Of a stretch of DNA of 43,411 nt, positions 8,023 to 15,409 are shown piece after piece (position 1 is the first letter of the stretch; each line of letters opens with the position of its first letter). The position numbers were made by a program, and so were the translations under genes. The notes under the pieces were generated by a model. It did not search any database. It saw only the letters and a list, made by a program, of their open reading frames with translations, and was not told the origin of the DNA. The DNA comes from JAJOKK01 sp965370555 (lineage in GTDB: Bacteria > Bipolaricaulota > Bipolaricaulia > UBA7950 > UBA9294), in assembly GCA_965370555.1 (NCBI GenBank), contig CBDUVB010000014.1, positions 1 through 43,411 on the forward strand, read 5' to 3'.

Positions 8023-8908
8023 GAAAGATTATCCGAAAGAGGTCCGCGGCGGCACCCCCCAGGTTGAGGATGAAATGGTTATGGCAATGTGCTCCACCAG
8101 CGACCTCATGATAATTCGGGGCTGAGAGGAAGAGACGCTGCTCCATGAGAGGAACGTACCCATCCGTATCGGGAATCCCAACGCACGGGCCGGGGCAGCC
8201 CGGACGGATTGCGTAAATGTTCACCACAGGAACCTGTAACAAGTCAATTTCTTCTGGGCTGAAGAGAGCATTTCTGACAGTGGATAGCAGGCACATGTCC
8301 TTCACTGCATCGTCACAGACAACAGAGCCAACGAATTCCCCTACCGGCTCCGGGAGAAAAGAAGGGAGAGGGGCCTCCCCGCACGCGCTACAGGCAAGGC
8401 AACCACCTCCCAATGCTGGTTGGTAGAGGACGAGCTTTGAGACCCGGCGCGCTCCGCGCACCCAGATCTCACGGTCATCAAGGGCGAGAAGCGCGGAAGA
8501 TATCCGGGTAAGCGCAGGATCCTTCTCCACAAGCATGCCTGCCCACTCTTCGAAGTCTCCCTGTTCCATGTGACGGAAAACGACAAGCAGAAAGAGCGCG
8601 GATGGTCCGGAGAAACTGTGCGCTACAACGGTGACAGACGCCTCCGTAGGGAGAGTATCGAGGTACGAAGCGATATTATCCGCCCATGTGACAAGCGAGA
8701 CACGGTTTGGGAGCGTGGGACTTAGTACTTCATGGGGATCGATGCAAAATGGCTCCTCTCTTAGTATCTGTCTGCTCACCGTCCAAACGGTTCCACTCCC
8801 CAGCCATCCGTGCAAGAGCAAGATCTCTCCCACAGTAACATAAGAGAATAGCGCCAGCAGGAACACTCCTGCCAGCGCCGTTCTTAGTCTTGTGCATCGA
8901 TTGCTCAA
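7991..8908 (-). CDS. Alpha/beta-hydrolase fold protein with N-terminal membrane anchor
   Basis: Probable serine hydrolase; substrate unknown. A hydrophobic N-terminal segment (about residues 10-31, ALAGVFLLALFSYVTVG) could be an uncleaved signal or membrane anchor and runs straight into the first strand and oxyanion region ILLLHGWLGSGT. The nucleophile elbow reads VVAHSFSG (Ser in A-H-S-F-S, unlike the common G-x-S-x-G). A possible Asp is in PDTDGYVP and the catalytic His in GGAHCHNHFI near the C-terminus. It has many Cys residues, including CLACSAC in the middle, suggesting disulphides or a metal site. The start appears to be TTG (8908) with a weak AGGGA upstream. It overlaps the M42 gene 3' end tail to tail. 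Confidence 0.7.
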   Translation of the reverse strand: MSNRCTRLRTALAGVFLLALFSYVTVGEILLLHGWLGSGTVWTVSRQILREEPFCIDPHEVLSPTLPNRVSLVTWADNIASYLDTLPTEASVTVVAHSFSGPSALFLLVVFRHMEQGDFEEWAGMLVEKDPALTRISSALLALDDREIWVRGARRVSKLVLYQPALGGGCLACSACGEAPLPSFLPEPVGEFVGSVVCDDAVKDMCLLSTVRNALFSPEEIDLLQVPVVNIYAIRPGCPGPCVGIPDTDGYVPLMEQRLFLSAPNYHEVAGGAHCHNHFILNLGGAAADLFRIIFPSEEDQEASR

Positions 8909-8947
8909 TCTTCATCCCTGTATTTCACGGATGAATCCTTCGATCCC

Positions 8948-10180
8948 TCAGGGAAGGAGGCTCCCCACCTTACTTGCAGCGATCTCCTCGCGCACGACCG
9001 CGGCAAGACGCTTGATCCCTTCGTCGATCTCCTCAAGCGTGTTCAACGAGAAACAGAGACGCATCGCGTTCTTCCCGTTTCCGTTGACGTAAAAAGCGCT
9101 CCCAACGACGTAGGCTACCTTCCGTTCGATCGCGCGAGGGAACATCTCCTCGGTATCGATCCCCTCAGGGAGGCGAACCCACAGGAAGAGTCCCCCTTCG
9201 GGCTCTGTCCAACTGATCCCTGCATCAGCCGGCATGTACTTCTCCAGTGCCGCGATCATTGCGTTCCGCTTGACCTGATAGATCTCCCGAATTGCATCTA
9301 GATGCTGCTCCATCCCATACTCTGTGATGTAGCGGGCCGCCATGTGCTGCGTCAGCTTGGAGGTGCACAGGTCGCTCGCCTGCTTCATCCGCACGAGGAC
9401 CTCCATCAGATCCTCATCGGCACTAAGGAGGACCGCCAAGCGCATCCCTGCGGAGAGGACCTTGGAGAAGGTGATGAGCATGAGCACGCGCCCATCGGTG
9501 TCCATGCTGTAGATCGACTCGATCGGCTCCCCTGTAAACCGCAGCTGTCCGTACGGATTGTCCTCGAAGATCAATAGGTCTTCCCGCCGAGCGATATTGA
9601 GGAGTCGCTTTCGCTTCGCAAGCGATGTCGTGATCCCGGTCGGGTTTTGAAAATCAGGGATGATGTAGATCGCCTTCATCGTCTTGCCGGCCTGCTTGGC
9701 AGAAGCGATCTCCTCCTCGAGGATATCGAGGTTCATCCCGTCCTCCTCCAGCGGAATCCCGACCTTCTCCGCCTGGAATACGGTGAAGGTCTGCAATGCC
9801 GCCAGGTAGGTAGGATCCTCGCAGAAGACGATATCCCCCGGATCGAGGAACGCCTTCGACAACAGGTCCAACCCTTGTTGGGAGGCGGTCGTCACCAGGA
9901 TCTGATCGACGGTCAGGTCGATCCCATGCGGCTGAAACCAATCGACCACCGCGTGACGCAGGGTAAGGCTCCCCTCTGTCAGCCCGTACTGAAGAACGTT
10001 CTTGTAATGCCCACGCAACTCATCGGCCGCGATCTCAGCCAATTCGTTGTGCGGGAAGGTCTCAGGAGCGGGAAGTCCACCAGCAAACGAGATAATCTCC
10101 GGTTTTTCCGTCAGTTTGAGTAACTCGCGGATCGCGGACCTTTTCGTGCCCGCTGCCCGTTTGGAAATATATCGTTTCAT
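8948..10180 (-). CDS. PLP-dependent aminotransferase, class I/II (LysN/2-aminoadipate transaminase-like)
   Basis: Fold type I aminotransferase. It starts with ISFAGGLPAPETFP, typical of the LysN/kynurenine-aminotransferase/MocR-catalytic-domain branch. The PLP lysine is Lys240 in LITFSKVLSAGMRLA; the cofactor-contacting DFQNPTG (Asn179-Pro180) and the EDNPYGQLRF stretch are intact, and the substrate-carboxylate Arg is expected in the MRLCFS region near the C-terminus. 410 residues, normal length. An AAGGAGAG site precedes the ATG. It stands alone on the minus strand with its own possible promoter. Substrate (2-aminoadipate, branched-chain, aromatic or alanine) cannot be assigned. Confidence 0.88.
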   Translation of the reverse strand: MKRYISKRAAGTKRSAIRELLKLTEKPEIISFAGGLPAPETFPHNELAEIAADELRGHYKNVLQYGLTEGSLTLRHAVVDWFQPHGIDLTVDQILVTTASQQGLDLLSKAFLDPGDIVFCEDPTYLAALQTFTVFQAEKVGIPLEEDGMNLDILEEEIASAKQAGKTMKAIYIIPDFQNPTGITTSLAKRKRLLNIARREDLLIFEDNPYGQLRFTGEPIESIYSMDTDGRVLMLITFSKVLSAGMRLAVLLSADEDLMEVLVRMKQASDLCTSKLTQHMAARYITEYGMEQHLDAIREIYQVKRNAMIAALEKYMPADAGISWTEPEGGLFLWVRLPEGIDTEEMFPRAIERKVAYVVGSAFYVNGNGKNAMRLCFSLNTLEEIDEGIKRLAAVVREEIAASKVGSLLP

Positions 10181-10222
10181 ATAGACTCTCCTTGACGCTG
10201 CATCTACACCACAACGCCCATG

Positions 10223-10252
10223 ATTGTACGGGAAACTGCGTGCTCAGAACAA
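10223..10252 (-). promoter_or_regulatory. Possible promoter for the aminotransferase gene
   Basis: TTGTTC (10252-10247), 18-base spacer, TACAAT (10228-10223) on the minus strand, lying across the 3' end of the PAP2 gene. The aminotransferase ATG is at 10180. Confidence 0.4.
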
Positions 10253-10813
10253 GAATCGCTCGAATAGTGGGAGGAGGTAGATCGCGGTGAACGATCCCAA
10301 GAGCGCGCCGCAGATCACATCGAGCGGATAGTGCTCCTGCATGTAGACCCGGGAGAGGGAGATCGTGATCGCGATCAGGTAGATCGCGAGTTGGGCAAAG
10401 ATATTAGGGTAGCAGGAGAAGATGACCCACGCGAGGGCAAACGAGGTGGTTGCATGCCCCGAAGGAAAGGAATAGCTATCGAGAAAGCGGGAGCGAAGGC
10501 CAGAGACCACAAGGATCGGCCGCGGCCGCGCAAACAGGAGCTTGAACAGACGGAAGACCGTGATAGTGACGATCAACACCCCGACCCCCATGAGGACATA
10601 CGTCCGATCGATCGGGCGGCCGAAGAGGATCAACCCCAGGGCGAGCCCCCCCCACAGGTACCCGTCTCCCATGTAGGTCGCGATGACGAAGATCCTCGAT
10701 AGCCGATTCAAGTGCGGGTGTTCGCTGATCGTCTGCAGAGTCTCCCGATCCCATTGCAGGATTGCCTCGATCACAAGATCCGCCCGGTGCAATAAGCGCG
10801 TGAAAATATGCAT
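10244..10813 (-). CDS. PAP2-family membrane phosphatase
   Basis: Integral membrane acid phosphatase, likely acting on undecaprenyl pyrophosphate or phosphatidic/lipid phosphates at the outer face of the membrane. All three PAP2 motifs are present: KLLFARPRP (motif 1), SFPSGHATTS (motif 2, catalytic His) and SRVYMQEHYPLDV (motif 3, catalytic His and Asp). About five to six membrane segments surround them in 189 residues. The ATG overlaps the lysS stop codon by one base (TAATG), so the gene is translationally coupled to lysS and is the last gene of the rnpA-greA-lysS-PAP2 operon. Confidence 0.9.
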   Translation of the reverse strand: MHIFTRLLHRADLVIEAILQWDRETLQTISEHPHLNRLSRIFVIATYMGDGYLWGGLALGLILFGRPIDRTYVLMGVGVLIVTITVFRLFKLLFARPRPILVVSGLRSRFLDSYSFPSGHATTSFALAWVIFSCYPNIFAQLAIYLIAITISLSRVYMQEHYPLDVICGALLGSFTAIYLLPLFERFLF

Positions 10814-12285
10814 TAAGTCCCCTTCCTGCCCCGCAACGCCGGGAAAAGGATCACGTCACGTATCGAACGGGAATCGGTGAGGAGCATCGCCAGCCGATCG
10901 ATCCCGATCCCGATCCCTCCTGTGGGGGGCATCCCGTGTTCCAACGCAAAGAGGAAATCCTCGTCGACTTGCTGTGCCTCGTCATCGCCGGCCACTCGTA
11001 GCTTCTCCTGTGCCTCAAATCGAGCACGCTGGTCAAGCGGGTCGTTCAGCTCGGTGAACGCATTGGCGATCTCAATTCCCCCGGCGAACAGCTCGAATCT
11101 CTCCACTATTCCCTCAGCGTCCGGTTTGCGTTTGGCAAGCGGGGAGATCTCGATTGGGTAGTCCTTGACGATTGTCGGTTGGATCAGGGTAGCTTCGACA
11201 AATTCCTCGAACAGGTGCTCGATCAGTTTCCCTCGCGAGAGAGGAGGGAGGGCGATACCTTTCTTCTTTGCCTGTGAGTTGATCTCAGGCAACGAACGTC
11301 CAGCAATCTCGATCCCTGTCGCCTCCTCCACCGTCTGCACGAGCCCAACCCTGCGCCAGGGTGGGGAGAAATCGATAGTCTCCCCCTGATAAGGAACCTG
11401 CAACGAGCCGGTTGCCTCGCGTGCGCCTATCCCGATCAGTTCCTCGACCAGGGACATCATCCCCTCGTAGTCGGTGTACGCTTGGTAGATCTCCAGGGTC
11501 GTGAATTCCGGGTTATGTGAGGTGGAGACCCCTTCGTTGCGGAAGTTCTTGGCGAGTTCGTAGACCCGTTCCATACCTCCGATCACCAACCGCTTCAGGT
11601 AGAGCTCAGGGGCAATGCGCAAGTAGAGGTCGACATCGAGGGTGTTGTGATGGGTGATAAACGGCCGCGCCGTCGCTCCACCGGCGATCGGTTGCATCAT
11701 CGGCGTCTCGACCTCGAGGAAGCCGTGTTCGTCGAGGTACCGCCGCATCCCCGAGACCATTCGTGAACGGCGGGCAAATGTGTCTCGCACCGTCTCGTTC
11801 GCGATCAGGTCGAGCGAGCGGTGCCGATAGCGGAGTTCCACATCCTTCAGGCCGTGCCACTTCTCCGGCAAGGGGCGAAGCGACTTGGAAAGGAGGGTCC
11901 ATTCGGCAATCTCGACCGTCAGCTCGCCCCGCTTCGTGCGGAAGACCTCGCCCGAAAACCCTAAGAAATCCCCGATATCACTCTCACACAGTGCACGGTA
12001 CTCCGTCGCACCAAGGCCATCGAGCGATGAATATACCTGGATTCTCCCACTTCCGTCGCGCAGGTCGAGGAAGATCGCTTTTCCCATACGCCGTAAGGCA
12101 ATCAGACGCCCGGCGATCATCACCTGTTCCCCACTATGTTCCTCGATGGCAAGGGAGGAGAAACCGGCGATGACCTCGCCGATAGAGTGGGACCGTGAAA
12201 AACGTGGGGGATAGGGATCGATCCCTTCTTCCCGCAGGCGGCGAAGCTTCTCCAGCCTCGCCTGCATCAAGGGTTCTGCCGTCAT
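10813..12285 (-). CDS. lysS: Lysyl-tRNA synthetase, class II
   Basis: Charges tRNA-Lys. The 490-residue protein has the N-terminal OB-fold anticodon-binding domain (about residues 50-150, with FLDLRDGSGRIQVY) followed by the class II catalytic core: motif 1 around FLEVETPMMQPIAGGA, motif 2 FRNEGVSTSHNPEFT and motif 3 GIGIGIDRLAMLL near the C-terminus. The ATG overlaps the greA stop by four bases (ATGA) and the stop overlaps the PAP2 start. Two tRNA-Lys genes lie elsewhere in the window (38935 and 39030). Confidence 0.97.
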   Translation of the reverse strand: MTAEPLMQARLEKLRRLREEGIDPYPPRFSRSHSIGEVIAGFSSLAIEEHSGEQVMIAGRLIALRRMGKAIFLDLRDGSGRIQVYSSLDGLGATEYRALCESDIGDFLGFSGEVFRTKRGELTVEIAEWTLLSKSLRPLPEKWHGLKDVELRYRHRSLDLIANETVRDTFARRSRMVSGMRRYLDEHGFLEVETPMMQPIAGGATARPFITHHNTLDVDLYLRIAPELYLKRLVIGGMERVYELAKNFRNEGVSTSHNPEFTTLEIYQAYTDYEGMMSLVEELIGIGAREATGSLQVPYQGETIDFSPPWRRVGLVQTVEEATGIEIAGRSLPEINSQAKKKGIALPPLSRGKLIEHLFEEFVEATLIQPTIVKDYPIEISPLAKRKPDAEGIVERFELFAGGIEIANAFTELNDPLDQRARFEAQEKLRVAGDDEAQQVDEDFLFALEHGMPPTGGIGIGIDRLAMLLTDSRSIRDVILFPALRGRKGT

Positions 12286-12764
12286 TTTTTATTGATCGCG
12301 ATAACGTGAAAATGCACCTTTCCTGCCGGGAGATCGACCGCGATCTCATCGCCCTCGCGCTTCCCGATGAGTGCTTTCCCTACCGGGGATACAACAGAGA
12401 TCTTCCCCTTGTGCAGATCAACCTCGGCCGAACTCACCAGGGTGAAGGATCCACTCTCCATGATCTCCAGGTCTTGCAGGATGAAACTCGACCCGATCCC
12501 GATTTCCTCGTCGGGAATGTCCTCCTCGGGGATGACTTCCGCTGCATCCAAGACCGAGGTGAGCCGCCGTACCTCGCGTTCGTAGTACTGCTGCTCGCTC
12601 TGCAGGTACATGTATTCCTTGTTCTCCCGCAGGTCTCCTTCATTCAGTTTCGATGCCTTCAATTTCGCGGGGATCTCCTCGTAAAGGATCTTCTTCGCTT
12701 GTTCGAGCTCCTTCTGCATCAGGACATGGCCTGCTTCGGTCAGGAAGACAACTTCTTTATCCAT
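12282..12764 (-). CDS. greA: Transcript cleavage/elongation factor GreA family
   Basis: Binds in the RNA polymerase secondary channel and stimulates cleavage of backtracked RNA. 160 residues, the usual size. The N-terminal coiled coil carries the acidic tip GDLRENKEYMY (about 43-53; family consensus GDLSENAEY), where the Asp and Glu coordinate the catalytic Mg2+. The C-terminal FKBP-like domain contains VVSPVGKALIGKREGDE, the standard GreA ending. It overlaps rnpA upstream (8 bases) and lysS downstream (4 bases), so it is tightly coupled within this operon; greA-lysS adjacency is also known in other bacteria. Confidence 0.95.
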   Translation of the reverse strand: MDKEVVFLTEAGHVLMQKELEQAKKILYEEIPAKLKASKLNEGDLRENKEYMYLQSEQQYYEREVRRLTSVLDAAEVIPEEDIPDEEIGIGSSFILQDLEIMESGSFTLVSSAEVDLHKGKISVVSPVGKALIGKREGDEIAVDLPAGKVHFHVIAINKK

Positions 12765-13125
12765 ATTTCACCTCTCGCTCTTCCTTGGGGGCACGAAACT
12801 CCGTAAGGAAAGCTCGTTCGATCTCCTCCAATCGGCATCCCTTGCACACCTCATGCGGACGAACGATGAATTCCGATCCGAGAAAAAAGTCACGATGACA
12901 CCGGAATACCTCTCGCAAGAGACGCTTCATACGGTTCCGCTCGACAGCATTTCCCCACCGTCGCGGAATAACGATTCCCATCCGCATCCCGCCCGTGTAA
13001 GGGAGGGTGTGAAAGGAAAAATACGTCCCTTTTTGTATTCGTCCGAAGCGATAAACCCGTGCAAAATCCGACTGTTTTCGCAACCTCATTGCAACGGGGA
13101 ACCGACTATCGCCACCGTTGTACAT
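12757..13125 (-). CDS. rnpA: Ribonuclease P protein component
   Basis: Protein subunit of RNase P, which matures tRNA 5' ends. The core MRLRKQSDFARVYRFG, the central VIPRRWGNAVERNRMKRLLRE (arginine-rich RNR motif) and the C-terminal FIVRPHE segment are diagnostic. The start is not settled by a ribosome binding site: in-frame candidates are TTG 13161, ATG 13125 and ATG 13089. A promoter at 13161-13133 puts the expected transcription start at or next to ATG 13125, so I chose 13125 and infer leaderless translation. 122 residues. Unlike most bacteria, rpmH is not upstream and yidC not downstream; the gene instead leads greA-lysS-PAP2. Confidence 0.92.
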   Translation of the reverse strand: MYNGGDSRFPVAMRLRKQSDFARVYRFGRIQKGTYFSFHTLPYTGGMRMGIVIPRRWGNAVERNRMKRLLREVFRCHRDFFLGSEFIVRPHEVCKGCRLEEIERAFLTEFRAPKEEREVKYG

Positions 13126-13132
13126 AGGGGAA

Positions 13133-13161
13133 ACTATAGCAAGAGGCGCCTCTCTTTGCAA
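13133..13161 (-). promoter_or_regulatory. rnpA operon promoter with a 12-bp palindrome in the spacer
   Basis: TTGCAA (13161-13156), a 17-base spacer and TATAGT (13138-13133) on the minus strand. The spacer contains the perfect palindrome AGAGGCGCCTCT (13142-13153), a possible operator. Seven bases separate the -10 box from ATG 13125. Confidence 0.65.
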
Positions 13162-13368
13162 GCATTCCGCCTTTCCTCACCTCTCTGCGAAGAACAGCTG
13201 ATTGGGAAATAGCGGCCACACAACAGCATTCCCTGATCACCCGAACTTTCATGAGTTGGACCATGGAGTTCCTCGCCGTTTCGAGCGGGTAGATGTAGAT
13301 ACAACGGAACCAGTGGATCTCGCAAAGCCGCAGAGAACGCGAAGAAGAGCAAAGAGCGTTGATTGTAT

Positions 13369-13396
13369 GTAGCGTCGGAGCTTGTCTCCGACGTTG
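13369..13396 (+). repeat. 28-nt hairpin repeat, member 3
   Basis: Perfect stem CGTCGGAG/CTCCGACG around CTTGT; same flanks (GTAG, TTG) as members 1, 2 and 4. Confidence 0.8.
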
Positions 13397-13452
13397 GCCT
13401 GTACGTGCAGACAGCCTCACCCTTGCCGCTGGGGTTTGTCGGAGCGGTTTGA

Positions 13453-13480
13453 CAACGTTGCACACAAGGTACAACGCTAC
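13453..13480 (-). repeat. 28-nt hairpin repeat, member 4
   Basis: Minus-strand copy with stem CGTTGTAC/GTGCAACG, fully paired with one G-U. It faces member 3 across about 56 bases, which hold two further small inverted repeats. The whole 13162-13738 interval has no convincing gene and consists of dispersed repeats. Confidence 0.75.
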
Positions 13481-13537
13481 GAAAGCTATGCCGTTGGCTT
13501 ACGCCTTGGCGATCTTGGTATCGTGACACCAAGATCG

Positions 13538-13670
13538 CCAAAGAATTGAGAGATCGGAAGATTGAATGATCGGGAGATTCAATCACTCACTCGCTCAATC
13601 ACTCAACCTTGCTCCCACTCTCTGCGTACTCTGCGTTCTCGGTGGTGGAAGCTTCTGTTTCGCAATGAGA
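13538..13670 (+). repeat. Dispersed repeat with TCAATCACTC runs and CTCTGCGT motif, copy 1
   Basis: Contains short iterations of the type TCAATCACTC, then CTCTCTGCGTACTCTGCG and CGGTGGTGGAAGCTTCTG. The reverse complement of 24535-24760 carries the same ordered blocks, so the two are inverted copies of one element, the second with a longer iterated part. Non-coding. Confidence 0.75.
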
Positions 13671-13738
13671 GATGGTCTCTCGCAAAGGGGTAGAGCCGCA
13701 AAGCGCAGGGAACCTAGAGTTGCCCTTGCGGCACACTC

Positions 13739-13784
13739 TTGACAAGGTTCCTGATCAAGGCTATAATACGTGTACTGCACGTAT
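13739..13784 (+). promoter_or_regulatory. Consensus promoter and palindromic operator of the toxin-antitoxin operon
   Basis: TTGACA (13739-13744), 17-base spacer, TATAAT (13762-13767), a perfect sigma70 consensus. A perfect inverted repeat ATACGTG-N5-CACGTAT (13766-13772 and 13778-13784) overlaps the end of the -10 box and the transcription start, where an RHH antitoxin would be expected to repress. GGGAGG follows 7 bases before the antitoxin ATG. Confidence 0.8.
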
Positions 13785-13805
13785 AGATCTACAGGGAGGC
13801 ACATA

Positions 13806-14036
13806 ATGCAAAAGAAACTGACTATTACGATTGACGAGAAGGTCTATGAAGGCCTGCACGCGGTCATAGGTCGTCGTCGTATTAGCCGTTTCATTGAGGA
13901 TTTAGTGCGACCATACGTACTCTATCATGAACTAAAGGCTGCCTACCAACAAATGGCCCAGGATGAAGAACGCGAGGCAGAAGCCTTGAAATGGGCAGAA
14001 GCCACGGTCGGAGACGTAAGTGATGAAACGCGGTGA
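13806..14036 (+). CDS. Ribbon-helix-helix antitoxin of a MazEF-type pair
   Basis: 76 residues. The N-terminus MQKKLTITIDEKVYEGLHAVIG followed by RRRISRFIEDLVRPYV is the beta-strand plus two helices of a CopG/MetJ-like ribbon-helix-helix DNA-binding domain. The acidic C-terminal tail (QDEEREAEALKWAEATVGD) would bind and neutralise the toxin. ATG 13806 has a GGGAGG site at 7 bases; an upstream in-frame start at 13770 would lie inside the operator and was rejected. The gene overlaps the toxin gene, the usual antitoxin-first order, and likely autoregulates through the palindrome at 13766-13784. Confidence 0.9.
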   Translation: MQKKLTITIDEKVYEGLHAVIGRRRISRFIEDLVRPYVLYHELKAAYQQMAQDEEREAEALKWAEATVGDVSDETR

Positions 14037-14364
14037 GGTATGGTGGGTGAACTTTGAGCCGTCAGTGGGGGGAGAGATAAGAAAGAAACGTCCAGCAGTT
14101 ATCATCAGTAATGATGCGGCAAACAAGTATCTCAACCGTGTACAGGTGGTTCCATTGACTTCCAAGGTAGAGCACATTTATCCAAGCGAGGCTCTGGTAG
14201 AAGTCAACAATCAACAAAACAAAGCGATGGCAGACCAACTCACCACGGTGAGTAAACAGCGCTTAATCGATCAAATGGGCCTATTGACGCCTGAAGACAT
14301 GAAAAAGGTGGAGTATGCGGTGAGAGTGCAATTAGGTTTGCTGAACGCACCGTTTCAAACCTGA
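14023..14364 (+). CDS. mazF: MazF/PemK family endoribonuclease toxin
   Basis: Sequence-specific mRNA interferase of a type II toxin-antitoxin pair. The N-terminus MKRGEVWWVNFEPSVGGEIRKKRPAVIIS is the MazF signature with the catalytic Arg in the KKRP loop; VVPLTSK and ADQLTTVSKQRL (family ADQIRTVDKRRL, active-site Thr/Ser region) follow at normal positions. It overlaps the antitoxin gene by 14 bases. A GTG just before ATG 14023 is an alternative start. The pair is sandwiched between repeat-rich DNA and unrelated minus-strand genes, consistent with acquisition as a unit. Confidence 0.92.
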   Translation: MKRGEVWWVNFEPSVGGEIRKKRPAVIISNDAANKYLNRVQVVPLTSKVEHIYPSEALVEVNNQQNKAMADQLTTVSKQRLIDQMGLLTPEDMKKVEYAVRVQLGLLNAPFQT

Positions 14365-14482
14365 TTCGCCCGGCACGTTCGTTATGCGTGAGAACAGTAG
14401 ATTATCAAGCGCGGCACTCGTATACTGGACAGCGGATAGTGAAGCAGCAAGGTCAGATCCTCATGCGCGTTGCTGCTCTCTC

Positions 14483-15409
14483 CTATCTTTGCACCGCATC
14501 GTATAGGATGTGAAGAAATCGCTCCCTGGAGGCTGCGAGCACGACTCTTGCGTTCGGTTCCTGTCCGGTGATCCCAAGATGGTCGACCACAGTCGCGCCG
14601 CGGGTGAGCTCGCTCTTGGTCTCGATAGCTACGTGGAGGTGTTTGGTTACCGTGGCGACCGTGGGGTCAATCGCGACGGCCATGGCGATCGGGTCGGGGA
14701 GGTCGAATCCACCGAGGTCGAGCTTCTCTATCCCGAATCTCCGTAGCCCTTCCTGGATATCGACGCAAAACTCACCGAGCGGCGAGAGGGATTTCAGTTC
14801 TTCTGCTTGCGCGTCATCGAAGGCCGCATACCTCTGCGAGATGTCCCAGCCGACCATAGTGATCGGGAGCTCGGATTCGAATACGATCTTGGCGGCGTCG
14901 GGGTCGACCCAGATGTTGTACTCCGCCGCTGGGACGACGTTCCCGTGTCCCAGGCCGATTCCTCCCATCACCACACACTCGTTGACCATGGAGGCAAGCG
15001 AGGGATCCCGGGTTAGCGCGACGGCTACGTTCGTCAGCGGGCCGAGGGTGACCAGGGTGATCTCTCCGGCGAAACAACGGATCGTGTCGATGATGACATC
15101 GACGGCATGCCCCTCGGCCGGAGTTCGGCCGGTAAGGGGAAGTCCGATCTCCCCCATCCCGTCCTGCCCGTGGACGAACTGCGCGGTTTCAAGCGATCTC
15201 AGGAGCGGTTTGGCCAGCCCTTCGTACACGGGAACTTGCTTCCCGCATCGTTCGACGGTGTAGAGGGCATTCTGGACCCCCTGATCGAGCGGAACGTTCC
15301 CCGCGACGACGGTGATCGCCTCGATCCGGATTTCAGGATCTTTGAGTGCCATCACGAGCGCAACCGCGTCATCGGATGCCGTGTCGGTGTCGATTAAGAA
15401 ACGTCGCAA
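14483..15409 (-). CDS. Inosine-uridine nucleoside hydrolase family (ribonucleoside hydrolase)
   Basis: Hydrolyses nucleosides to base plus ribose. N-terminal IDTDTASDDAVAL is the calcium-binding DTDxxxDD motif; the fourth ligand Asp is expected in the FDLPDPIAMAVAIDPT segment, and VVMGG followed by EYNIWVDPDAAK is the active-site Asn-containing stretch. 308 residues, normal length. The start is TTG at 15409, supported by GGAGG seven bases upstream. It overlaps the end of ispD by 16 bases and is the last gene of a four-gene minus-strand cluster. Preferred nucleoside is not determinable. Confidence 0.93.
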   Translation of the reverse strand: MRRFLIDTDTASDDAVALVMALKDPEIRIEAITVVAGNVPLDQGVQNALYTVERCGKQVPVYEGLAKPLLRSLETAQFVHGQDGMGEIGLPLTGRTPAEGHAVDVIIDTIRCFAGEITLVTLGPLTNVAVALTRDPSLASMVNECVVMGGIGLGHGNVVPAAEYNIWVDPDAAKIVFESELPITMVGWDISQRYAAFDDAQAEELKSLSPLGEFCVDIQEGLRRFGIEKLDLGGFDLPDPIAMAVAIDPTVATVTKHLHVAIETKSELTRGATVVDHLGITGQEPNARVVLAASRERFLHILYDAVQR

